64,000 bases of DNA from Nilaparvata lugens (GCF_014356525.2 NC_052515.1:23071212-23135211); one strand, 5' to 3'; shown: positions 46,207-58,958, counted from the stretch's first letter. The notes: generated from the sequence alone by a model not told the origin. Numbers and translations: made by a program.

Positions 46207-47800
46207 CTATATCTTCTTCTTCATGTGCCGTCTCCATGGCGGAGGTTGGCTATCATGATGGCAATTTTCACCCTGCTTACAGTTGACTTGAAAAGTTCAT
46301 TTGAGGTGCACTTGAACCAATCCCTTAAATTGCGCAATCAAGATATCCTTCTTCGCCCCACTGACCTCCTACCTGTTATTTTGCCTTGCATAATGAGGTG
46401 CAATATTCCATACTTGTGACCTCTCATTATGTGACCCAGGTACCTTAATTTGCGCTCCTTGATTTCACCAATAAGTTGCAGTTTCTTACCCATTCTCCTC
46501 AGAACCTCTTCATTTGTAACATGATCGGTGTATGAGATTCTCAGCATTCTGCGATAGGTCCACATCTCAAAGGCTTGTATTTTCTTCTCACTCCATCTAT
46601 TCAATGTCCATGCTTCCACACCATATAATAGTACAGGAAACACGAAACATTTAAGGAGACGCATTCGTAATTCAAGCTTGATGTCTTTTGATGTCAGTAA
46701 ATTCTTGATTCTGATAAATGTGGAACGTGCTTTCTCTATTCTTATTCTGAGTTCTGAGCAGTTATCAGCATTGGAAGTTACCCGTGTCCCAAGGTACGTG
46801 TAGGAATCCACCCGCTCCAAACGGATTCCTTCAGCGAATAGATCCCCGATAGGAGGTTGGTCTTTGGTGATTACCATGTACTTTGTCTTTTTAGAATTCA
46901 GACTCAAACCACCTTCTTTGCTTGCAGTAATGACACTGTTCAGCATCCTCTGGAGATCTTCCATATTTTCTGCCAGCAGTACAGTGTCATCCGCATACCT
47001 TAGGTTGTTGATAGGTGTGCCATTAACTCTTATACCTCCAGTCTCATCTTCTAGGGCCTTGCTGATGATTCTTTCGGAATAAATGTTGAAAAGGAGTGGT
47101 GAAAGCACACAGCCCTGACGAACCCCTCGTTTGATTTCCAGCTCTTCACTCAACTCAGATTGCACCCGTACTGTGGCCTTTTGGTTATAATACAGGTTCC
47201 TTATCAGGCGGGAGTCACGAGCATCCAATTGCATTTCTTTGAGGATATCTAGTAGCTTGTTATGTTGCACCTTATCGAACGCCTGGATTTACATCCAGGC
47301 ATCGCTGCAAAATTACGTTAAAAGCAAAAAGAGCCTCTCGTGTCCCCAAACCATTCCTGAAGCCGAATTGTGTATCAGATAAGTTCTCTTCTACCTTTTT
47401 GGAAATTCTCCGGTGTATTATTTTGAGGAATGTTTTCATTGTGTGACTCATGAGGCTTATCATGCGATAATCTTGACACTTTCTAGCATTTGTCTTCTTT
47501 GGGAGAGGTATAAAAATTGACTTCAGCCATTCAGTGGGAATCATACCAGTTTTGTAAATCTGATTATATAAATGTGTGAGTATTTTCACATAATCATCGT
47601 CAATGAGTTTGAGAATTTCTCCAGGGAGTTCGTCTGGACCTACAGCCCTTCCACTTTTGATGTTTTTTACGGCAACTTCAACTTCACTTTTTAATATATC
47701 TGGTCCAGATTCTTCACTATTATCACAGCAGAGGAGCTCCCTTTCGTCATTAAAAAGTTCCTGTATGAATATCCTATCTATATAGTTGATGTATATATCC
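46207..47800 (-). mobile_element. 5'-truncated RTE-clade LINE, RT motif deleted
   Basis: From 47800 downward the minus strand encodes SGRAVGPDELPGEILKLI, TEWLKSIFIPLPKK and FGFRNGLGTREALFAFNV, then after a break at ~47271 RGVRQGCVLSPLLFNIYSE, NLRYADDTVLLAEN, YTYLGTRV and KLRYLGHIMRG. The order matches RTE-type reverse transcriptases. The usual block holding the first catalytic aspartate (FxDxxKAFD) should lie at the break and is missing: LDVNPG is followed directly by VQHNKL. The endonuclease is absent. The 3' end near 46207 sits beside TATATC-rich DNA. Confidence 0.88.
46338..47270 (-). pseudogene. RTE reverse transcriptase C-terminal ORF remnant
   Basis: The 310-residue open part of the RTE element. 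It has QGCVLSPLLFN and YADD but starts at MQHNKLLDIL, just after the lost catalytic Asp block, so it cannot be a working polymerase. C-terminal residues show the tail found in RTE elements (EAWTLNRWSEKKIQAFEMW). Confidence 0.85.
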
Positions 47801-48017
47801 TTTTAAGACTGCTGGAACTCAGAACTCCAAAGTACACAAACCTGTATTACATCAAGACACCAGCTGGGTCACCAGTTGTGACCATGTGTAAAGCTTGAGG
47901 TGCACGTACACGTTATGGTCAGTGAAAAAGATAGGACAACATCGTAAGCGATTCTCTTGATTTTGCAAACTGTTCGAAACGATTGTGGATATCGTGCCAA
48001 TTCAAAATAGTTTATGA

Positions 48018-48672
48018 CAATTTTTTACTTTCCTTGCCCTATTACCATAGGTAAGGAAAGTATTGCTTTCCGAAAAAAAATTAAGGTAACCCAATTTCTA
48101 AATTTCTACACGTTTCAAGGACCCATGAGTCCAAAAAAGTGTTTTTTAGGTATTGGTCTGTATGTATGTATGTATGTGTGTGTGTGTGTGTATATGAGTG
48201 TGTGTCTGTGTAAACGATAGGTATCTCATCACCCAATTAACAGAATGACTTGAAATTTGGAACTTAAGATCCTTCCCCTATAAGGCAGGAGCTCCGCCCC
48301 ATTATGCAAAGTTTGATTTTAGATTCCCAATTATTAGGCTTCAGATACAATTTAAACAAAAAAAATCAAGTGCAAAAGATTGAGCATGAAAATTTCTACA
48401 ACTAATGTTCAGTAACATTTTCACCTAAAATTGAAAATAAGTTCGAAATTCGAGAAAATGTGATTATTAAATTGCAAACTGTTGGCAACTGTTGATTCTA
48501 TTACATCATTCACTATGTAAAGATAGCAGACCTCGAGTGTCTCCAGCGTTATTGTCCTGTCACCAGCTGGCTCAGATCTTTGAATAGTAGAGATGCGCGT
48601 GAGCACTAGCGTCAGGTGATCAATTTTCATAACGGCAAGGAAAGTTGTGTGAGTACGCCACACCAGATTTTT
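48018..48672 (+). mobile_element. Single copy of the 701-bp-type repeat
   Basis: Starts with an inverted motif (CTTTCCTTGCCCTATTACCA then TAGGTAAGGAAAGT) and ends GGCAAGGAAAGTTGTGTGAG plus CCACACCAGATTTTT. No coding capacity. A minus-oriented copy lies 1.2 kb downstream. Confidence 0.75.
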
Positions 48673-48728
48673 TATTAGTAATGCAGTACTCTGAGATCTT
48701 TCATCACAGACACTCATGAAATATTCTA

Positions 48729-48943
48729 TAGTGAGGTTCACGTTATAATGACAGTATTTGATCAACTTTGGTTTTGCTATCCTTGTCTATCTTTCAACAA
48801 AGCCGGTGGTACTATCCTTTTCTAGATCCACAAAGGTCCCAATTATGTTTTTGACAGTGTAGAAATATGATTAATTAATGCAGAGAATCGGCATCGCTAT
48901 TCTTCTATCTTTATTCACTGTCATTATAACGTGGACCTCACTA
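48729..48943. mobile_element. Short MITE (TAGTGAGGTYCA family)
   Basis: 215 bp with inverted ends TAGTGAGGTTCACGTTATAA / TTATAACGTGGACCTCACTA, bordered by TA on both sides. Confidence 0.82.
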
Positions 48944-48949
48944 TAGTAT

Positions 48950-49847
48950 CAAAAATGATGTACCGTAGGCTATTAGCTTAAGAAAATTACGTCTTTTATG
49001 AGCATAGCAGGAGCAGCGACAGCGTACGGTACTGTTGTAGAGGTCTCAAAATATCATGCAAAATAAGTTGCTATTTTGGAGTTGGACATAAACTATTACT
49101 ATATTTTGAAAAGTTGAACGTAATTGTTTGAATGCCGTATAATTATTTAGCAGTGTTTAACTGAATTCAAAGAGTACACGAAGTAAGCCAACATCAAAAA
49201 TGATGTGACAATCCAGCACAGTTTTTAAGTTTTTAGAGTTATGCAACAGGTTAAATTACACTTTACTAAAATGAGGATTAGTAAAGATTATTTTTATGAG
49301 TTACTGATCTAAAAAAATAATAATTTATCAATTGAGTTACGGTACCTGATCTGAGAATGGCAACACACAAATCTTATAATATGTCTTTCAAAACTAAATC
49401 CACTTTCCAAGCAACTGCCACCATTGTTTTGTTTTGACCGGTGAAAATGGTGGTGGTGGATGGAATCTTGAATGTCATGTCGTGTGCGTGATTGTGTCTT
49501 GAAGACGGAAGCACGACAAACTGGGTCGACGACAAAGTGGCTCCTTGGAGAAGATGTGGTCTGTGTTTGACCAAGGCCTTTGACTGTGTTTCTCACTATT
49601 ATTATGTTGATTGAGAGATGGGTTGTAAGCGGGGGGTGGGTGTTTATCAAGAATAGTGTATAGTGCTATATACCATCCTTCGGTGTTTATGAGGTATGAA
49701 GTTACTCAGAAGGGTAGTCATTTGGGAAAATGTAAATTTCTTAAATAATAATATCAAACGTAAAGCAGCATGTTTTACATAAAAATGTAGCACCATTATA
49801 CAATGATAACTGTATACTGTAAGTTATTCCGAAATAATATGAAAATA
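48950..49847. other. Nothing recognised
   Basis: Between the MITE and the inverted repeat copy. No supported ORF or repeat, apart from a slightly GC-richer patch at 49440-49640. Confidence 0.35.
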
Positions 49848-50462
49848 TTTCGTGGCGAACTCACACAACTTTCCTTGCCGTTACATAAAATTGATCACCT
49901 GACGCTAGTGTTCACGCGCGTCTCAAGTCTACTATTCAAAGATCTGAGCCAGCTGGTGACAGGACAATAACGCTGGAGACACTCGAGGTCTGCTATCTCT
50001 ACATAGTGAATGATGTAATAGAATCAACAGTTTGCAATTTAATAATCACATTTTCTCGAATTTCGAACTTATTTTCAATTTTAGGTGATAATGTTACTGA
50101 ACATTGGTGGTAGAAATTTTCATGCTCAATCTTTTGCACTTGAAATTATTTGTGCCGTTTATGAGAAAATCGCTAAAAACCCTGTTTTTGACATCATCTT
50201 CACCATTCTAGGTGCCATCTTGAATTGTATTTGATCAAAATTGTTCATGTCGGATCCTTATATTGACACACAAACACTCATAACACTCACATACACACAC
50301 ATACTCAATACTCATACACACACATATAGACTAATGCCTAAAAACCACTTTTGTATAAGAAATTGTATAAATGTATAGAAATTTAGAAATTGGGGTACCT
50401 CAATTTTTTTCGGGAAGCAATAATTTCCTTACCTATTATGGTGATAGGGCAAGGGAAGTTAA
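49848..50462 (-). mobile_element. Inverted copy of the 701-bp-type repeat
   Basis: The reverse complement matches 48018-48672 in order, from CCTATTATGGTGATAGGGCA at its 5' end to CACACAACTTTCCTTGCCGT at its 3' end (as read on the plus strand). It includes CA-rich microsatellite sequence at ~50265-50330. Confidence 0.75.
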
Positions 50463-50749
50463 AAACAAATTCTGCCCTAATTAGAAACAAACAAACTCTG
50501 CCCTAATATAGAATTATCGAAGTGGCTAGTTGACAGAAGTGTCAAAAATATTTACTGTATATCAACAAAATTCCCATATAATTCCTGTACATTTCCGGCT
50601 TAAATGAAATTCATATACAATTCCCGATTTTCTCACCCCGTGGACTTCTTGTAAATAATTATTCGAAGAAATCCAAGTAATGGAAACAACTTCTTTCAAA
50701 AAATAATTCATAATAATATGTTTCGAGGGGGAAACTGAGAACAAAAAAA

Positions 50750-50830
50750 AGTTGAAGAATCAGGATTCAATCCAAGAAACATAATGTACCAAAGCCAAGT
50801 GTTCTATCCAATACACACCGACTCCGCTCT
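50750..50830 (-). mobile_element. tRNA-like SINE fragment
   Basis: The minus strand reads GGTGTGTATTGGATAGAAC then CTTGGATTGAATCCTGATTC, i.e. A-box and B-box-like blocks. Confidence 0.45.
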
Positions 50831-51622
50831 AATATGAACGTCTTGTAACAACGTTATAACCTCCTTATGAACAATCACATTTTACAACAATTTAGGCTAT
50901 GCTGTATAAAATTTCAAGTCCCATGAATGAAATTTGAACATTAATTCTGAATGGAAGAATGAAATAAAAACTTCGAGGTGCACAAGATTGATATTTTTAG
51001 AATCTATGTACAAAATTTGGAGATCTAAATCATTCCCGGTTTTTTGGTATGCAAACCACAAATTGACATGTTTTGATGCAAATAAGCACAATAACCCTAC
51101 TCTCTCTAATTATCATAGAAGATTATAGTATTTATATTAGGAATAGTGTTATTCTGCATTAAGGCATGCACAGTTGGCTTATTCCCCTTGTACCTCCGTT
51201 TGCCCAAGCAGCGAACAATTATATAGGGATCTTCTCATTATATCCTGTTTTTCATTCATTAATCATATTTTCATAATTTTCATAATATCTCAATTATCTT
51301 CTCATAATTAATTAAATACTGTAGCTCCTCTATCCTTTTCCAACTCCGCACCTTTGCCAATTTGTTTGCAGTAGGTCATGTAGAAATCTGTCCAACCTCC
51401 TCCCCACCATAAATAAATATCTATACCTACGCAATGGTTTCCACAAAGACCTTAAAGATGCATAGACTCACATACAGCGCTAGTGTCGTACTTGGAATTG
51501 AAATCCGCCATTGAGGGGGCAACCCATATGATTCAGCAGCTTCTCTTTGTCACAGAAACAGAGTAACGGCCAGCAACAGTCACAGGTATAACCTAGTTAT
51601 TCAAAAGTATTCTTTGAGTATC
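50831..51622. other. Nothing recognised
   Basis: AT-rich sequence without supported features. Confidence 0.35.
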
Positions 51623-51700
51623 TATGGTGAGGTCCACGTTACAATGGTAGTATACGATTTGCAATGGTGTTGCTATCCTTGTCTGTCGTTCAACAAATGT
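51623..51700 (+). mobile_element. End fragment of the same MITE
   Basis: TATGGTGAGGTCCACGTTAC and the following GCTATCCTTGTCTG match the left arm only. Confidence 0.65.
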
Positions 51701-52450
51701 GAAAGAGTTAGGGGTTAGGTTTTATTTAGGTTATATTTAATAATGTATTATTAGGATAGGTTAGGTTTTTGCTTTAAAATTGCAATATGCTAGAAGGGGC
51801 TAGGGTCTAGGTAGAGTTATGTTTTTTGATGTTTCAAAGGTAAAAGGATAGGTTAGGGGGTTAGGATATTGCTTTGAACTACATGTTTGTGAAAATGTTC
51901 ATGAAATGAACCACATGTTTATGTTTTGTTCTAAAGATGACAAATAAATCTAAAGTATTAAATGTGAAAGGGTTAGAGGTTAGGTTTTATTTAGGTTATA
52001 TTTAATAATTTGTTATAAGGATAGGTTAGGTTTTTGCTTTGAAATTGCAATATGCTAGAAGGGGCTAGCAGGTGGAGTTGTGTTTTTTGATGTTTCAAAT
52101 GTGAAAGGATAGGTTAGTGGGTTAGGATTTTGCTTAGAAAACTAAATTATCAAATGTGAAGGGGTCAGGGGTTAGTGGTTGGGTTTTTTTGGATAATATT
52201 TAATAATGTTCCATAAGGTTAGGTTAGGTTTTTGCTTTAAAATTGCAATATGCTAGAAAGGGCTAGGGACCAGGTGGAATTATGCTTTTTGATATTTCAA
52301 AGGTGAAAATATAGGTTAGGATTTTGCATGAAATCGCAATATGCTGGAATAGAGGTTTTTACAAATAGTTATGTTTATTGATGTTTTAAATGTGAAATGG
52401 GCGGTTGGGGGTTCAGTTTTTGTTTTGGCATGACAATATGCTGACTTAGT
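51700..52450 (+). repeat. Tandem repeat rich in GGTTAGG
   Basis: Three to four units of ~200-260 bp, starting near 51703, 51963 and 52157 with GTGAAAGxGTTAGxGGTTAG, then TTTGCTTTRAAATTGCAATA and TGCTAGAAGGGGCTAGG. Many TTAGG pentamers, the usual insect telomere unit, are on one strand but are not in uninterrupted array. Confidence 0.8.
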
Positions 52451-52956
52451 TATAGTGTTTTTTAACATCAGTTAAATAACAACTGTTATATTTTATTAAT
52501 TATATTTTTCAAAAGTACTCTTCCTTTTATTAAATAAAATGATAATATATTGATTATTATATTGAATCTAATGATAAATCATCATTGGATAATAATATCT
52601 TCATCAAATAGAATGACGATTGGCTCCAGTTACAGTGCTCGGTAGCCATTATCACAAAGAACGTTACATTCAAAGAACTGACTGAATGGAACGGGAAAAA
52701 CCCGTTGCTAACGCATGCGCGATACGGTGCTGTCTGAGACAGAGAGTGGTTTGTTAAGATTCTTACATACCAATGCCACCAATGCCTTTGTGATCTATTG
52801 TATTACAAATATATATAGATGTAATACTCGTGCTAAAATACCCCAATGGCGGCCTTCAATTTCAAGTAAGAGCTATCATTGGGAAGGCATAGGCATTGTG
52901 GGTCTATATCTCTTAAGGTCTTTGGGTTTCCAAAACGTCCCATGGCGTGGATATTA

Positions 52957-53269
52957 GACCAGTTATAGAATAGACACGCCCCATTGTATGTATATTTATA
53001 CTGAAAGTCGATGAAGCCAACATCTACTGCCATATCACCCCATCGTGACGTCAGCATTATAATATATAATTATAAGTTCTTAATTATATAATTTTAGTTC
53101 TTTAATAATTTACTTACATCTGAAAAAGACACAATTTGCTATGGAAAACAATGCAAACAAACAACAGAAAATTTTTCTATACGATGCTGACGTCACGTTG
53201 GGGCGATATGGCAGTAGATGTTGGCTTCATCGACTTTCAGTATGGGAAGTGTCTATTCTATAACTGGTC
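52957..53269. mobile_element. 313-bp MITE with TTA target duplication
   Basis: GACCAGTTATAGAATAGACA and TGTCTATTCTATAACTGGTC are terminal inverted repeats; arms extend ~95 bp through ACTGAAAGTCGATGAAGCC. TTA is at 52954-52956 and 53270-53272, as for PIF/Harbinger elements. Confidence 0.88.
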
Positions 53270-55055
53270 TTAGGCCCACCGCAAAGTAGACCCCAAAGAC
53301 CTTAACCTAGCGCCGCAGTGCAGGATGGTTTCTTACAGCTTGGCGTTGTTGTCATTCGAGATGGGTGTCTGGCTTGGAAGTGTTTCGGCCGCATTGCAGG
53401 ATGACTGTTAACGGTTGCCGGAAGATCAACAGCTGGATTTTTTCGTTATTTTTGGTGATAGAGAAATTCTGATTGCAGATTCGTTCTCAGCGACCCCAAG
53501 TTTAGCCTAAAGGCTCAGAATGTCAACAATGTTTTTTAAATAATTAAAAATCATCATGAAAAGTCATTAATATGGTAGTACACCACGTTTCTGGAAACTT
53601 TTACTGGTGACTAGAGTTATTATTGACACACAAAAATAAAAATAGTCGTGAGAAAGAAAACTGCTGATGAACGCGAATAAGACCGTCACTCCATTGTTCT
53701 ATGTCTCGGCTGCTTGGCTGAGCCTGGCTGGAGGGATGAAATAACCGACTGGTTGTTCTTTCGTCTGTCCGCTAGGCGTAACTACGCCGACCATTGCTGG
53801 GTGGGAGGTGTTACTGCGGCCGCTCGCATTCCCACAACGCTGCTATTATTTGCTGTCTCAGCGCCTAGTCCGATTCAGCCAAGCAACCAGCCTGCACTGC
53901 GGAGCTAGGTTTAAAGATGCATATCTCTTTAAGGTCTTTGGTAGACCCACGCTAATCCACGAAAAGCAACCCACGCCACCGTATACATACAGTACGGAAA
54001 CTTGGCTAGTACCCTGACGCTAAAATCCGCCATCTTGTTAGGAAGCGCCGCATTGTAATAGTATTGATGGTAGGTTCGGATCACTTCAATGATCCGGATC
54101 AATTGATCTCGTTCACTGCTACGAGCCAATCAGAAGACCAGGATTGGAACTTCCCAAGGTCACGTGACGTGTTTAGTATTGGGGTCAGTTAAAAAGCATT
54201 GGTTAGATAGGCGATTTATCACAAGTTTCCATTCTGTACTTATTCTGTGCCCACGCCGTGGGATGTTTTGTAAACCAGTGCTAGGCTTCTCTAGACATCT
54301 GTATAATACATGCAATGAATAATACACTCTTGTTAGCTGATTGATTATGAATATTTCTATAGCAATCGATTAAAACCGAGGAGATTTTTTGATGGAAAGT
54401 TTTGTGAAAGCATTGCTAGCAATGGCGCGCTTCAAACAGCATCCAGCTGAGAATTTTCCACAAAATTGATTTCCACGCGTGGATCGTTTGTGATTTTTGT
54501 TCACAGTTTTCGTGGAACGTGGGTCACTCGTTCGTTGTACTGCGCAAGCTTACAACTAGTGCATGCGCCGTCAAGTACTCTGCTCGAAATGTTTCGACAT
54601 TTATGAACATAATAATTGACCATTTGTGAGCATTAACATTCTGCATAGGCATAACAAGCCATAACATTGAACCCACTTTTCATGAAAAACATCATTAGCA
54701 ACCTAATGTCATTGTCACCAACAAACTTATCCTATTTAGAATCATTTTCCATCTCACCATCGTCTATGAGACGATTCATCATCTAAATTGCCTACTGCAT
54801 AATATTATTCCATTTTTCCGTCAGTTGACCGATGTCTTATAATTAATTATTAGAAAAGTTGTAATATAATTATGTTTATATTGTAAATATGGAGACGATA
54901 AAATAAAGGTACCTCCTTGATAAGTGCGGTGTCCCTGCAAACAGTGTCTCTAGCACTTACAATGGAGAAAATAATAGATGACATGGCTAAATCTTCACAA
55001 TATACTGTACTTACTGTACTGGCCCTTCTCATTAGATTGAAAGTTGTATTCATGA
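53270..55055. other. Repeat-derived intergenic DNA
   Basis: 53935-53975 is an inverse copy of GTGGGTTGCTTTTCGTGGAT TAGCGTGGGTC, found at 59560 and 62130. 54085-54115 has a short GATCCGGATCAATTGATC palindromic stretch. No gene. Confidence 0.45.
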
Positions 55056-55084
55056 GCTAGGTCTACTGTTCGCAGAACTACTAG
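55056..55084 (+). mobile_element. 3' terminal fragment of Helitron-like family
   Basis: GTCTACTGTTCGCAGAACTA CTAG before T: the stem GTTC-GCA-GAAC is conserved although the loop base changed. Confidence 0.55.
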
Positions 55085-55783
55085 TTAATTAGAAAATAAC
55101 TATGGGTCGGATAAAAATGATTCAGAAACCAATAGGCTAGTAAGAAGACATTTTCCCCGTTATTTTGGTATAACATTCTTACTCATTACGACATCCCTTA
55201 ATTCTAAGGGAAGTAATATTAATTTATAAGAGAAACATATTTTGGCATTTCTTTATTTCCTTAATTTTTTGAGAACACAATTTTTTCGTAATTTTTTCGG
55301 TTGGAGGGCCAGTCAATAAATAGCCTATCTTGAGACAATTCACTTCCAGTAACAACAAGAAAAATAATGTCATGTCAGTCAATAGTCATTTAGAAAAGGA
55401 ATCAGGAAATTCATATAACAACTAGACAACGTGATTTTTTCTGTACTTAATATAGGTATAAATCTAATTAATAAAAACATTATAAAAATCTTGTAGTACC
55501 CTTTATTTTTTAAGATAGTTCAATAGTTCAAATAGTTCAACCTATATTAAAGGTATAAATATAATTAATAAAAACAATATAAAAATCTACTACAAGATTT
55601 TTATATTGTTTTTATTAATTTTTTAAAAAGTAGCCCATGTGAGTTAAGTGTTTTTAGGTATAAATCTACTATAAATTCTACATCGACATGAAAGTTCCAT
55701 TAATTAAGGATCATTAAACTCACAATTCTCGTCCGGTATTCCTTAAAAGAAAGACACTATTGAATTTTATAATACCATTTCTT
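55085..55783. other. AT-rich, local inverted repeat
   Basis: TATAATTAATAAAAACAATA TAAAAATCT and its inverse at ~55550-55625 form a foldback around ACTACAAG. No gene. Confidence 0.5.
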
Positions 55784-56264
55784 CAAAAATGCATTTATTT
55801 ATAGTATGATTCTATCAGCATTTATATCAGATTCATTTATTGCATTTATCGACCGAGCGAAGTGAGATCTAAGATTCAAGTCGACGGTTTTGCATTTGTC
55901 TCTATGTTTTAATGTTTAAATGTTTATATGTTGCGCATTTATGGCGAAATGAAGCAATAGATTTTCCATGAAATTTGACAGGTATGTTCCTTTTTAAATT
56001 GCGCGTCGACGTATATACAAGGCTTTTGGAAAATTTTAATTTCAAGGATAATATAAGAGGAAAAGGAGCCTCCTTCATACGCCAATATTAGAGCCAAAAT
56101 CAGACTATAGAATATTATTCATCATGAATCAGCTGTCGAGTGGATTATAAATTGCATGCCATGATGCATGCGATTCAATCTCAATGTAACTTGGTAAAAA
56201 ATCAGCTGCTGTGTGGACTATTAATAATTGCATGCCTCATTGAATGCAATTTTTATGCACTATT

Positions 56265-56510
56265 AATAATAATAATATCGAGTGACCTGGCTGGCTCAGG
56301 TCTGGTGTCAGAGTTTTCAGGTCGCAACTGATCAATTTCAGGGCCTCTGACATGACCTAACGACTGCTTTTTAGGCAGCCGGGACCGACGGGCTTAACGT
56401 GTCCATCCGAAACACGGGAGTGGCCCGAGAAAATATCTTGCCCGGGCCGGGATTTGAACCCGGGCCTCTGAATCATGAAGCCAAAATCTGATCCACTATG
56501 CACTATTAAA
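56265..56510 (-). mobile_element. tRNA-derived SINE with conserved core
   Basis: On the minus strand the order is A-box-like TAGTGGATCAGA, B-box CCCGGGTTCAAATCCCGG, core CACTCCCGTGTTTCGGATGG and ACACGTTAAGCCCGTCGG, and an ATT tail (56265-56280). The same element is in copy 3 at the same place. Confidence 0.75.
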
Positions 56511-56768
56511 AATGAACTATTGATTGCATGCAATTTATTTATTTATCATTTACAATCAACTTAACGACAAAGAAACAGACTACAGTCCAAAACTTCTTTT
56601 CATCCCAATTTCATAAAATAAATTGTACAAATAAAGGTTATGTGCGACTTTCCAATTCTTCACTAATTTCCACATTGAAACAAAACACAAACACTTGAAA
56701 CAATTATTAATTTTGAATTTATAAAGATTAAGATCCGAATTGATAACAAAATTCCTTCTACTTAGTAC

Positions 56769-58958
56769 TATTAGTATGTCCTATTCCACCCTCTAGGTTT
56801 CCTAATAATTGCGAAGTATTGCTACAACGCGGACTAGCTACAGTCGGATATGGGTCGGGGTCAGTAGCCGTACTGACAGGTGGAGATACCGGACCTACAC
56901 TTCTCCCTCTATCCTGATTCTTTACCCTCTGCTTCTTTCGCGAGATTTTTACTTTCAGGGGAAGAGTGTTTGCCCGTGCCGTTGCTGGCCGATTCGGCCC
57001 TCGGCCTTTGGAATACAGGGTGGGTGTTAAGGGAGATTAAGATAACCCTATACAAGGAGACGGATCTGACTATCAGATCCCTACCAATAATTCTATTTAT
57101 AAAGGTAGTACGCAATCTGAACCAACTGCGAATTGACGGCGAGCAAGCTGTACCTGCAAGCCCGGGATGTGGGTTTTCAATGGGGTTTAAGGTGAGAGCT
57201 ATGAGGTAAAGGTATAGCGGGACTATGGAGTTGTTAGAGATATTTAAGATATCGTCAAATAGGGCACGGTATAGGGTGTAAGCTATGGAGAATAGGGTGC
57301 AGGGTATGAGGTATACGGTATAGGGTGTAGGGAACAGAGAATCAATAATAAGATTATTATTCTCTACAGCAAATAAATATCTGCTCAATAATCCGCAATC
57401 TGAGAATTGCGCTCTAGCTCTCAGCAAGCTGGACCTGCTAGCTAAATACAGTATATCAATTCCAATTATGTGGTAATTAAAGTTTAGAGGATAAGGTTTT
57501 AGGTGTAGGATTTCTGAATCGCGAGCCTGCAGCTGCGAAAGGATTTTCAGCAATTCTGAAACTGCTAAATAGGATTTCCGCGCTAATCTGATGACTGCGC
57601 GCCGGTTATTAAGGGCCAATCTGTGACTGCCCTTAAGGGTATGGGAATCACTCTCAATCGTCCGAAACGCTTTTAAATTAATAGTCAGTATGTCGACTAT
57701 TATGAGAGGATAGAAAAGATTTTTCACAGACACAGTCTGTAGAATAATATCGGGAAGACAACAGTCTGTCGTTGTCAGGGTAGGAAAGGATTCTTCCAGG
57801 ATTTTCCACAAGGAAAATATCGAGTCAGAGACTCCTAATTCAGGAAAAGATTTCAATAGACTTTTCCAAGTAATAGCCAGTCTAAGGACTACCACAAGAT
57901 CGATCTCTAATTTGCAACTGAGATCACGGGAAAATTCGTGAATTTTCCACAGGTAAGGCCAGCAAATAATATTTGCTATTAAAGAAGACAGGTTTCTAAG
58001 AATTTTAGAAAGGATTCGCGGGTCTGAAAACCCGCGACTAGGACGATCTCGAATCTGGAACTGAGATCAGGAAGGATTTTAACACAGGAAGAATTAAGAG
58101 AAAGAAAGAGAAATGATGCCGCAGTCTAGAAACTTCGGCGAGGAAGTCCTCAAGCTGTACCTGAGAGCTAGAAGGATTTTAGAATAGGGAAAGTGAAGAG
58201 AGAGAAAGAGAATGGACGTCGCAGTCTAGAAACTTCGACAAGGACAAACTCAAGCTGCACCTGAGTTCTCTAGGAAGAGGATTGGACTTTTCCTACTTGG
58301 AATTACAGCAAGTCAGAAACTGCTAAGCGAATTTAAAATACAGGGCCACTCTATAGTATGAAAACTAAGCAAGGAAAATTTACCATAAATGATAATAATC
58401 TCTATACAAGGATAAAATTTAATCGAGAAAACTATTCTCAAAAGGAACAGGGGTTTTCCCACAAGAATAAAAATTAATTGAGAAAAACTATTCTTAAGAA
58501 GGACAGGGATTTCCCTACAAGAATAAAAATTCAATGGAGAAAAATTACTCTTTAAACTAAAGGCCACCTTACTACAGAGAAGGAAAAATATACGGACTAC
58601 CAGTCCTGACATACATTACCTGAATCGACGTGGATACTGATACGGAGAATAGCGAACCGATTCCCACTTCCCGTATTATAATTAAAAACGTCGTGAAGCG
58701 ACAGAGTCGAGGCTTATAAATTAAGCACTCAAAAATAATCTGCTATAAGAGCCTAGCTAAATTTCCCACTCAACTATTTGTAGCACAAACTTGAGATCCC
58801 TTACAGGTTTCAAAACCAAGGATAACTCGTTCACCTAACAACAATCTAACAAAATATATCCGGCAGTCGACCCTATTCTAATTCTAAAATAGAATAATTT
58901 CGCTAATTTTTCGCTGGACGACGGCTCTCCATCCGTCACAAAAATTCAATTTGTGACA
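56769..58958. mobile_element. 2.2-kb unclassified insertion
   Basis: Borders are set by comparison with 61533-61545: GTAC is single there and present at 56765-56768 and 58959-58962 here (4-bp duplication, or 5 if A is included). The right end is a perfect hairpin, GTCACAAA-AATTCAA-TTTGTGAC, then A, the same design as the end of the GC-rich insertion at 43944. Contains degenerate GGTATAGGGT runs (57200-57340) and a two-copy ~100-bp repeat at 58076-58275. The 328-aa open frame at 56909-57895 resembles no family. Might be a solo LTR; it does not begin with TG. Confidence 0.65.
58076..58275 (+). repeat. Two-copy ~100-bp direct repeat
   Basis: GCAGTCTAGAAACTTCG occurs at 58121 and 58221, within matching flanks (AGAGAAAGAGAAxG and CTCAAGCTGxACCTGAG). 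Confidence 0.8.

Noticed and set aside
49309..49650. 113-residue minus-strand frame as an upstream exon of the host gene
   Set aside because: No splice sites join it in phase to exon 1 and the composition is not protein-like.
56909..57895. 328-residue open frame on the minus strand
   Set aside because: No domain or family resemblance, unusual composition, and it spans degenerate GGTAT repeats inside an insertion. Kept only as a note in that element.
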